A stretch of DNA of 64,000 nucleotides, from assembly GCA_022695795.1 (NCBI GenBank), contig MU404160.1, positions 1 through 64,000 of the forward strand. Direction: 5' to 3'. Below are positions 1 through 10,000 of this stretch, in pieces. The notes below the pieces were generated by a model, which had not been told where the DNA came from, did not search any database, and saw only the letters and a program-made list of their open reading frames with translations. The stretch comes from Biscogniauxia marginata (taxonomy: Eukaryota; Ascomycota; Sordariomycetes; Xylariales; Xylariaceae). Position 1 is the first letter of the stretch; the number at the start of each line of letters is the position of its first letter. Made by a program: the position numbers and the translations under genes.

Positions 1-43
1 ACAAAATTCTAATAATTTAGATTCCAATAAAAACTCGGGAGTT

Positions 44-560
44 TTAATTTCCCTTTGAAGGTACATAAATTATGCTTATGAATTCAAAACTGTTCAATTT
101 AATATCCGCACTTTGGTTCATATGGTTCCCTTTATAGCTGTCTCTGGCAGGGCCTTGGAATTCCCATGAGTGTGGGATAGCACTCATGGGAATCGGTTCA
201 TCCCTCTCTTTGGCAGCTATTACATAGTTAGCCAAATATTGTCGCGAGAAAGAGTGCTCAGTTTTTCGTACCTTGCATTTCAACAGGCGGCTGTGTCTCT
301 GTTACACTGGAAGCCCGCTGCTCTGGACTAGAGCGGGGATATTCCATAATATTGGATGGGTTGGAGTGCGCAACCGACGCATCTGTATGGCCACGTGGCT
401 TCGTGCAGTTACTTCCTAGCCATCGTTGCGGAGAGACAACGTATCGAGGAAGGGGGCGGCCACTAGACGGTGTGGCATACTCTCCAGATGAAGTAAGAGG
501 TGTTCGGGTAACCCCTTGAGGATACCAAATTGAGAGGTCGATCTTCAAGGAAGAGTCCAT
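44..560 (-). CDS. Hypothetical protein, two exons (153 aa)
   Basis: I do not recognise this protein. The ATG is at 560. Exon 1 is 560-272 and exon 2 is 216-44. They are separated by a 55-nt intron that begins GTACGA, contains a GGCTAAC branch-like site and ends TAATAG. The join is phase 1 and keeps the frame open to TAA. The N-terminal two thirds are rich in Ser, Pro and Thr. The second exon contains the stretch DEPIPMSAIPHSWEFQGP. No signal peptide, membrane segment or known motif is visible. The clean splice sites and preserved frame are the main support, so it could still be a chance model. Confidence 0.4.
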
Positions 561-2767
561 GATTGATTCTGAGTATTCAGGGATAGCTGATTTCAGGATT
601 AGATTCCAATAACGTTGAAGGTCAATGGAGTAGTAAATAGTACTGATGGGGATGAAAAATAGTGGTGATGAGAGAAAGCTTGGGAAAAGATTTCAAGTGC
701 ACGAATTTTTGCACTTCGCGACCTTGGTTCTAGGTTAGTGAATGAAGGGTATGTGCTGATGATCAATTATCCTTAACCCGATCGCTCTGCCTGCCTAGAC
801 GCGATTGGGAATGCTCTCCTTTGGGATAAATCGATTGCTAATGTCGTGTTTCTTAGCAACTAAAACGTGTTAGAACTGAAGTAGCGAGTAGAGCAGATTT
901 TGGGGACTGATCCAATTTACACGCTCGACACAATTTATTGTGAGTTAAGTGAAAGATTCCATTGCTATTGGAAGTTTTCAAACTAAATATATTAAGACCA
1001 GACCCTTGGGTAGACCTAGGTCATGTCGCAAAACATGGTAAGATTTCCTATTGTACAAAAACTATGAAGTTGTGACAAATCACGTCCTTACATGATATAG
1101 ATGAGTAAGAAAGTGATTGTTGTGAGAACAAATAATTATAACTATAACTAGAACCAAAGGTATACTGGCGCAGGGCCCCTTTGAACTCAAACAACCTCTT
1201 TGTTTCCTGAAGATCCTTTTACGTCAGGTTCTAATCACGGCAAGCTTATTACTAGCAAGTACCTATCCACGAGAGTCCTACTAGAAGGCATCAAGAAAGG
1301 GGGGGTTGGTCTAGGTGACTTCAGTCATATATGTGTAGTAACTAGGATCAATGCCATTCTAGTGCATTAAAAATACTTCAATATGATTCTACAAAGCCAC
1401 GATGATGCGATACCACTGTCAGATGGTGTAGATGACCATCGGTTTTGGTATCCTATCATGCATACCTACATATGCTAACAGGTTACCGCGAGTAAAGGAA
1501 AAATGTCAGTAGGCACTTAATCTATAAGATTGTCTCAAGGTTTCCACACCGCGCTTCTCCATCTCAGATAAAAGAAAATTCACCATTGACTGAAGAGGCT
1601 AAATGACTTTTAACTCCCACTTTACTTATTCAACACAACCCCAAAGTAGCATAGTGATAAACGCCAAAAATAGCACGTGGAATAAATATCAAGACTGGTA
1701 CAGCTTCTATAAAATGTCTCATGGGCTTAGCATATTCAACATGGTAATAGTACTTTACTTCTCTAGGCCTAATACATAACATGCAAGCCTTTGTTTAATC
1801 AAGGCACTAGTCCCCTAATTATTTCGGGCAAAAAGAGATATGTGAGAGCAAAAGGGATTTTACCAAGGTCCCCAAAGAACTTATACAACTAATTAATGTT
1901 TTTCTTCCCGCCAAGGCATCGCTTTCAAAAAGGCTACTAGTCATTGAACCGCTTGCTATTGGATTTTCCTTACAAACAACACCACTGAGTCGATAACTCA
2001 TTATGTTATGGAACAGTAGCAACTACTAACCTAGGAATGAAACTATTACCATATATAAAACCAGAACGACACATAACTCAATAGAGCCATCTTATTGAGA
2101 TTTTAGCTTCTCTCCAGGAAAATTCCATTAGTGTTTATAAGAGAAATAGACAATATCTATTGTTGATTTGGCCTACCTAGCTTTAGTAGGTGGAGATAAA
2201 ATAAATACCCGAGAACTACATTCAAGCAGTTAGACCTAAGATGAGGCTATGATCCTTGACTCCCCCCAGGAAACATGTATGAAGGAACACAGATTTGTCG
2301 TGTCAAGACCCTGGGTATTGCGCTACGAGTCTCTCTAGTACCGTGGCTTAAGTTCAGAGGGGGACTTTGGAGTATGCTTATAATAGCGAGAAATGATGGA
2401 ATGTGATAGCCAATGACTGCAATGCTTCTGCTGAGTTGTCCTATGAGCATGCTAATTGAGCGTTCACCCTAAGACAACACATGGTCGTCAATATAATGAT
2501 ATCCGCTTTTAACCTCCCAAATTCTCCTGGACCATCCTCCGGCGCCGCCATAAAGCTAGTTATATCAAGTCCAGAATAAGCATCTAAGCTATTCTTGGCC
2601 ATCCACTTAGTCCAGCCACAACTGTGATTTGGAACAAACATTAAAGCCTCGGTAAAGAATAAAGTATCAAAGGCGCCCAATAACAGTTGGATATTCAATG
2701 ATCCTTCCAAACAACGCGACTATGCCTCCCTATTTCCCCATCCACGAAACTCTTCGAGTAACGAATA
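561..2767. other. Intergenic region, no supported gene
   Basis: About 2.2 kb, moderately AT-rich, with many stops in all frames. Short open frames on the minus strand (for example 2441-2710 and 1819-2022) lack an ATG at the right place, splice context or recognisable motifs. It holds the 5' flank of the small gene on the left and the 3' flank of the uncharacterised protein on the right. Confidence 0.5.
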
Positions 2768-4901
2768 TCAGATCTCGGAGAATTGGTCACCAAAACCATG
2801 TCGAACTCTCGGGCTGCTGCGTCGAGGTTCGTCTTCGTCATCAATTACCTTGGCACTGGCCGGTGTAAAATGGCGTGTGCGTTTCATGGCCTTCTCGGAG
2901 CCACTCCCAGCGCGGATGTCAGTGTTCATGCCCAAATTACCGCTCATATTTGATTCGGTATTTGGGTGTGTGAAGATATGAGCAACGTTGGTGAGGTCAT
3001 TTCCGAAATCTCCTCCTCCTCCAGACGTGGATCGGTGTGAGAAGATGCCGGAAAAAGACCTCTGACTGTGTGGGGAGTTGGTAGTAGTGCACGTGTCCCG
3101 GCTGTCCTTACTTACGTTACTAAAAGCTGATTGTGATACCTTTCGCATATCATTATGCTCGACAGTAGGGGTACTCTCAACGGGAGTCTCGTGGTTGAAC
3201 CTGTTCTCCTTACGAGATTTGACCTCGGACGCAGGAAGAGGGATGTTCGTGGCCCCAACTGGTAGTGGATGAGGCTGGTTCAGTAGTGAATGGGTAAGAG
3301 AAGTTGCGAGTTCGGACGAAAATTTGGTGTTGGAGCTGAAGAATTCATTGGTGGGTGGAGTGTCTGCAATGAGATGTTGGTAAGTTTGACTCGATACACA
3401 AGTGACCTGTTGGGGCTGGGCGCAGGCGAGGGCCAACATACTTCCTGGCGTGCCGATTTTGTTCACGTCAATATCAAAATCGTCGACAAAGCTTGCATCT
3501 GCCATTGCTGTTGGAGTATTAGTTGGAACTTTGGGACCGTGGCTACTAGTGTCTGGATCCTCAAGATTGGTACCATGGAAGTTCGTCTGCTGGAACTCTG
3601 ATATAGTATGAGAACTGTTCGGATTTGCCAAGACGTAGTCGGGCATGCTGGAATCTGAATTATATACCCTGCTGCTCCCGATAGCCTTTCGGTTTGAGGC
3701 TGGGTTGTAGTTTGAGCGACCTGCATCAGTGGTCTGCTGATACCCGACAGGCCCGAAGTTGTTCGTCCAGTCGAAATAAGCAGTAGCATCGGATTTCTGT
3801 TGATTGAGGAGATCGGTGTATTCGGAGCCAGATCCATGTCCGTTTCGGTGAAGAAGGGCTTGGGTGTTGGGCATAGATTCAAGGAAGCTATTTGCGTTGA
3901 GCTGTGTCATTCCTAGATTCGCCGTGCTATACCCACCGGAGCCGGACGCAGTTTTCATAAGGCTTGTTCGTCGGCGGGGCGAGTGCAGGTGCGCCTCGGG
4001 GCCGTCTTCGTGCTGCTGGGCTGGTACGGGCATAGTCGGGTTGAAGGGACCACGGCGCCACATGGCTGGATTTGGCCAGGCAATCCCAGAGCTTTCAAGG
4101 ATGTCTATGACAAGTTTAGTTAGTGAACAAATAACGCGAGTTGTTGATAGAAAAAGAGACTGTACCGAGGGGAGCATGTTGGAAGGAAAATGCAATTATA
4201 TTTTTCACTCGCTCAATCGGTACCGTCAATGAATCTCTAGGGAAACCCTCGCTGATGACAATTTTGATACGCCCGACTTCGTCTGCAGGACTCCAGTAGC
4301 TCTGACGGAGTAGCTCGCTGCGGAACTGGGGAAACTTCAGGACTTCGAGGTCTCCGTTCTTCGTAAATTCTAGCAGAATCGTTAGTCTGAAAAGCTGCCT
4401 GTGAATGTAGAATGGGACTCACCAAAACTGTGGTTGATCAACTGCGGCCACGGCCCACTACGGTTGAATGAAGAAGACCTGTAATGAGCCACAGTTAGGC
4501 GGTTCCTGATTGGAACGGAGGAGGTAAACTTGGTACACATACGCGACCAACCGTCCATCAATCAAGACTCGTGCCTCAAACTTGACCAGCTCAGGGTGCT
4601 TGCTGTAGTTCCTGGTGAATTGGCTGATCTCGGGGGTCTTCCAGCAATGAAGCGAGATATTGAACGACGTGCCGGGAGAGAGGCCGGGCATAAAGCAAGT
4701 CATAGTAGGCAAGCCGAAGGATCCGTGAGTGTAGGCGAACTCTGCCAATTCGCCTACAGATTAACAGAACGTTATAATCAACCCGAGGTAGACAGACCAC
4801 TTACCAGTGTCGTGGACTACATGGCAATTGGTCTTGAATTCTTTCATGGGGATCTTGGAGTCTTTGGGGAATAGCAACACATCCCAGTCCTCGAAACGCA
4901 T
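2768..4901 (-). CDS. Conserved fungal protein of unknown function, five exons (636 aa)
   Basis: Exons are 4901-4805, 4753-4537, 4478-4423, 4369-4166 and 4104-2768, and the phases add up to exactly 637 codons. The second donor (GTACCA at 4536) is the least certain splice site. The first about 190 residues form the folded part: it starts MRFEDWDVLLFP, then has a TYTHGSFGLPT-like segment (actual AYTHGSFGLPT), a basic and aromatic core, and ends near ESSGIAWPNPAMW. From memory, this N-terminal block looks like a family found across ascomycetes with no known function. The remaining about 440 residues are disordered, rich in Ser, Asn, Thr and Gln, and end in a basic stretch near KRTRHFTPASAK. No signal peptide or membrane helix is seen. 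A nuclear or cytosolic scaffold role would be a guess. Confidence 0.75.
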
Positions 4902-5776
4902 CGTTGCTGATGTTGAAGATGTCGTTAAGGCTATAGCCAAAGAGCAAGGTGGGATTGTGAGAAGAGTGCGAGTCAATCGATACAGCCAGCTAGGCGGTGA
5001 TAGAAAGGACGATGTCCCCAATACAGCTCATGTGAAAAGGGGTGATACGGTTGTTTACGGACAGCTGTGTTGTGTAGTCGAAGGTGGTGGTGAAGACAGA
5101 CGAAGAGAATCGGGCTGGATAGAAGAAAGATCTAATCAGGGGACTTCAGTCGAGGCAAATCCCGAACAAGTGGAAGTCGACAATGACGAATATGTACAAC
5201 CTCTGGACATGTTAGGTTCGCCCCTGAAAAGGGGGTCGACTGAGGTGCTTGCAACTTCCCTACTCTAAGGCGAGCAAGTAGGTCCAGCTCTATTGATTGC
5301 CTCATTAAGTGGTGGGCCCCTGAGTTTCCGTCTAGCCCAGCATTCCGATAGGAGGAGACTAGCGAGGGCGCCTGGATACGCATATAATATGCATATAGGC
5401 AGGAGAAGCCAGAAACAAGCATGTCATTATGCTTTCGAGATAGTCCCCTGTACGAATCTCGAACCGACGCTGTTACTCTGTTCAACTTCCCGACGTGTCA
5501 GCCTTTATGTCATCCGGTACGGAAGAAATCACAGAGGGCAATTGCTATCTTGGTATCATGGAAAGCATCCGAGCAGCAATCGTTAACCATGGTATTGGGC
5601 AAAACGGGATAAAAGCATACGAGGTGTTTAGATTTGTAGTTCTCTGGGCTTCGTGATGGAACCCAAATCCACCACGAAAGAGGTTCAATAGTGATTGAGC
5701 AACTCTTTTCTGGTTTATGTACTTATTTCAATGCTGCCCTGCCCGTCCTGATGATGATATAATAAATTATTCTATC
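4902..5776. other. Intergenic region, no supported gene
   Basis: About 0.9 kb between the start of the uncharacterised protein and the stop of the complex I gene, so it contains the promoter of the former and the terminator of the latter. No conserved coding segment or repeat is visible. Confidence 0.5.
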
Positions 5777-6374
5777 CTATGCTTCCTCCACGACTGGAAA
5801 CGGATCAGGGTCACCCGGAGCCCTTGCCTGCAAATAAGCTGTTAGTATTAACATGTTCGAGTTGTTGTGCTCGTCGCGTACGACTTACTCTCACCGCCCC
5901 GGCACCTCCTAGTTCCCGCTCCAGGCCGCCTTCGTATTCCCGCGGATAGGAGGGTTTGTCGGGGTATAGTCTGCCAACCACCCAGCATACACTTAGGAAA
6001 GTGGCAATGAAGGCGCCAATCTGTGCCAATCCCTTTCCAGGGGAGACCCAGGTGTATTCGTAAGGAGAGAAAATCCCCAGCACATCGTTGTCCTCGTGAA
6101 TGGTTTCGCCATAGTTCCGTCTCTCCTGCTTGTCCCACCAGTCGGCATGAGGATCTCGGAATTGTCGCTTGACGCGCGCAGGGTTGATATAGCCGCCATT
6201 CATGCCCGGATCCTCGGCATCGGTGAGCTCAGGGGCATTGGGGAAGTGCTTGTCCAGATTCTCGCGCGTGTTATATTCTGGAAGAAAAGTGCGCTGTTGA
6301 ACAATGGGGAGTCGTCGCGATGCGAGCGACGCCGAGCGAAGAGCCGAAGCCCTCACAATTCGCTGGGAGAGCAT
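5777..6374 (-). CDS. NADH:ubiquinone oxidoreductase subunit NDUFB8-like, mitochondrial
   Basis: An accessory subunit of the membrane arm of respiratory complex I, in the inner mitochondrial membrane. Exon 1 is 6374-5889 (162 codons) and exon 2 is 5827-5777. The 61-nt intron has GTAAGT...TTGCAG ends in phase 0, and the product is 178 aa ending PFPVVEEA. The first about 30 residues are rich in Arg, Ser and Leu without acids, as in a mitochondrial presequence. There follow a DPHADWWDKQERRNYGE segment and one predicted membrane helix around IGAFIATFLSVCWVVGRLYP (about residues 118-137), which match the NDUFB8/ASHI family in length and layout. It lies head to head with the SWR1 gene. Confidence 0.85.
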
Positions 6375-7028
6375 CTGTTGGAGGAAAGATTAGTTACCTA
6401 TGGGTAAACTGGGAAGATGTTGGCAGATGCCAATTGGAACATACCGCAGGCCGTGGATTGCCTAAATGTCTCTCCGATGTGTGTGTGTGTGTGTGCGTGT
6501 GCGCGCGCGCGCTTGAATAGAAATGGAAGTATTAGCACCTAGAAAAGTGACGATGATGCCAGGCGCTCTCCCCACAGAGAGCAAGTAGGTGGGTGGTGTG
6601 GATGCCTAAGGCTCCCCAAATAGAGTATCTAAGGTACCCACCCACCTTAGGTAAGCAGCTAAAGGTAATCTGTACCTAGTCTGAGTGTACGGTTTAGCTA
6701 CGTACGTAACCTTGTACACTAGTGTAGTCTAGGTGCACAGACCACATGTGATTCTCAATTTCTTGGTCTTTTCTTTCTACTCAACCCGGGCGTGACCGAC
6801 AAGGCGGAGACCCAACCAAAATTTTTGAATCGTCATTCAAACTGCTGCCAAAGAGCATTAATAGCACTGATTTTATCATATCCATCGCTACGAAGCTCTG
6901 AACATGCTCAGGCTTTGCCATATTTCCCTCCTGCCAATCCTCTACCCGTAGACATACATCTTATCCCCCCAAATGCCTATTTCGTCGCATTCTCGGCGTC
7001 CCTTTCTCTCCCGGCACCCTGGACAGCT
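6375..7028. promoter_or_regulatory. Divergent intergenic region between NDUFB8-like gene and SWR1
   Basis: A 654-bp interval separates two genes transcribed in opposite directions, so it must hold both promoters. It contains a GT/GC dinucleotide tract at about 6479-6513 and two short TACC/CCTTAGGTA-type palindromic motifs around 6632-6655. The open frame of SWR1 extends upstream to 6792, but its first in-frame ATG is at 7029. Confidence 0.55.
6479..6513. repeat. GT/GC dinucleotide microsatellite
   Basis: About 35 bp of alternating purine-pyrimidine, (GT)n passing into (GC)n, 105 bp upstream of the NDUFB8-like ATG. Such tracts can adopt Z-DNA and are length-variable. Confidence 0.85.
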
Positions 7029-10000
7029 ATGACGGCCACCGCGTCGCCCGAGTCTGCGCCTACACACGACAACCCAAGCCTCCCAAACCCCGACGACACC
7101 CCCCAACATGTCCCAGAAACCCCCGCGGTAGCTTCAGACAGTCCTTCAAATCCTAATGCAAGCCTAGGCATCTCGGAGAATGCCCTCTTACCACCCTCCA
7201 ACCCCCACACAAATGGTGACAATGTCGTTGACGAGTCCGCTGCCACACCCGCGGACAATAAGGACTCCGATGATGTCGACGGAAGACCCGCCAAACGCCG
7301 CCGAGTTCGAGACACCACCCCTCATAGACCAACTCGTCGGCCCAAACCAGAATCTCCCCCCTGGAAGAGGATAGAGGCTGAGGGGCCTACGTCCTTCACC
7401 GAAAATGGCAAACGAAGGTCTGGCCGGACCAATGCCGTCCCCCTCGAGCTACAGCCGCCGGGTAACAAGAGGATGACTAGAGGTGCTCTTCATGGTCTGA
7501 ATGGTTCTCCTGCTACCAAAGACACGCGCTCGGCTCCCAATGGGAACGCGAATGGAGCACCAAAGAACGCGTCTGCCGCCAAGACACCTGCTTCCAAAGC
7601 TTCCACGCCTGTAGCGAAGCCGAATACCAGGAGGTCCGTAACGAACGGCTCGAGGCAGTCCCCCAGGAACCGTAAACATTCTCCCTCGCCTCCACCCTCG
7701 TCCGTTTCACCCAAACGTTCGGCAAGGATACGACAGAGTTCCAGAACTCACCGTAATAGTCTCGACGCTCCCATCCAAGGCTCAGAGCAGCCCGCCCCCG
7801 ATAGCCCAAATTCGCGCCCAACAAGAATTCGACTGCGCTTGAAGCCCCCGACTATTCCTATCGTCCACCCAGCCCAAGCCAATGTCTTTCCCGGCCAAAC
7901 CGTTGCCCGCCCTAAGATCTCATCAAGCTTTGACGAGTTTATTGAACGAGCACCGACTATCGATGTCAAAGATGGTGGGTGGTTGGATCTTGCTGACGAA
8001 GGACCTCCGCATACAGACGAACAGGCTTGGAAGGACGCAGTTACCATCTTGCGTATCGAGGCGGAGACGCAGCCAGGAGGGTTGCTCAGTGAAGAACGCT
8101 CGAGTATCTTCGTGCCTGAGCCTGTTGAGGAGCCTGCACGGCAGTGGGCGCATATCGACCACCTCGTCAAACAAATGGCTAATTTCCGGAAATTGATGTT
8201 GATGGAGCAACAGAGGCACAAATCTACAGCGAAACGACTGGCCGAGGCGTGTAGAGATGAGTGGATCCGCCGCCAGCCTAAGACGTCCGAAGAGATCGAG
8301 GCTGAGGCCACTGCCGTATGGATTGGGCGTTATAAGACGGTCGTCAAGGCTGTTGTAGGGACATGGGAAAATGTCAAGACGGAGATTAACCGTCGTCGTC
8401 TGGAGGAATGGGAAGCTGCAGAGCAGAAGCGGGTCAAGGCTGCTCTCAACGAGGCCGTGAGCATGTCAGAACTCAAGCTTCAGGCTCGCAGGGCCCGTGT
8501 CGATTCCGAATTGCTGTCTGATGAGGAAGAGGAGGATGAGGACAAAGACCCAGCAGATTCTGATGAAGAGGCTGGTGATAGTGATCACGAAGATGTAGAA
8601 TTGGATGAAGAGTCCGTTTCGGACGATGGAATTGGCGAAGATGAAGACAACATGTCTTCATCGGACGACGATGAGGATGCAAAGTCGAATGCATCTGACG
8701 AAGGCCTAACGCAAGATCAGTTACGAGAGAAGTACGCGAATATTCCCAACCTATCTGCTTCGGGGGAGTTGCCGAACGGGGTAGCGGGTGACAACGATAG
8801 CTCCAAGTTGCAAGATGAAGACCAGGACGAGACAACAGACGAATCTGTGGACATGGATGATGACCTGGGCTCAAGCGATGAGAATATGGACAGCGACGAA
8901 GACGACAATGGCTCCGACGCTGAGGATGAAGATTCCGAGGATGAAGAAGAGCCATCTGATCTACTTGGATTGTTTTTCGAGAAAAGTGAATTAAAAAAGC
9001 TGAAGCAGAATGCGGTTGTCGATGGGCCTCAACCGTCTCAAGATGATGTTCAAATGTCGGATGCCCCAGATGCATCGAAGAGCAAGTCAAACATAGTCCT
9101 CGAATCGTCTACTTACAACACAGAGGACAAACGAGTGAAATTGAAAGTAGGCGAGCCAGCGGATCATAATCTCCCAGTCGTCACAGATGCTATCACTGAA
9201 AAACCAGCTGAATCCCGAAACGACAATCCGGTACAACACGAAACGGCTTCGAGGCCACTACACTGTTCATTGACTGCGGTTCAACCGTCACTAAACCCAC
9301 GAATAGCTAATAATCCCAATGCACCAGCAATGATTCCCGAACCTTTGCAGTCGCACAACGTCGAGATGGAGATCATGGATGCTGTCGAGGAGGTGAAAGG
9401 TGTCAGAACAGGTGCTAATGCACCAGCTGTAGCACCTGAGCAAACGACGGTGCTAATCCCGAGTGTTGAGATCGCAGAAGCAGTACCAGGAGGCCAGCAG
9501 GTTACGCCAGATACTGATGCGCTTACCAATACCCTCAGTCGGGACAGAAGCCAATCATCTCCAACGTCGGACACGAAACCTTCTGAAGTCGATACTACTT
9601 CGTCTGTCCTGAAGTCAGCAGTTAGTAGATCGACTTCTCCACAATCTCACGTACCGAAGACGGAAGTTCCGTTTTTGCTTCGCGGAAGTTTACGGGAATA
9701 TCAGCACTATGGATTGGATTGGCTAGCGGGCTTGTACAAAAATCAGACAAATGGCATCCTAGCTGATGAAATGGGCCTCGGAAAGACCATCCAGACCATC
9801 GCCTTACTAGCTCACCTGGCTTGTCACCACGAAGTCTGGGGCCCGCATCTGGTCATCGTCCCGACTAGTGTGATGCTCAATTGGGAAATGGAATTCAAGA
9901 AGTGGTGCCCTGGGTTCAAAGTATTATCGTATTATGGCAGTATCGACGAACGAAGACGCAAAAGACAAGGTTGGAAAACGGATGATATGTGGAATGTTTG

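Noticed and set aside
2441..2710. 89-codon minus-strand frame downstream of the uncharacterised protein
   Set aside because: It begins at TTG, lacks splice links and shows no motif I recognise.
6792..7028. N-terminal extension of SWR1 by 79 residues
   Set aside because: The extension starts with GTG and contains no ATG; the first in-frame ATG is 7029.
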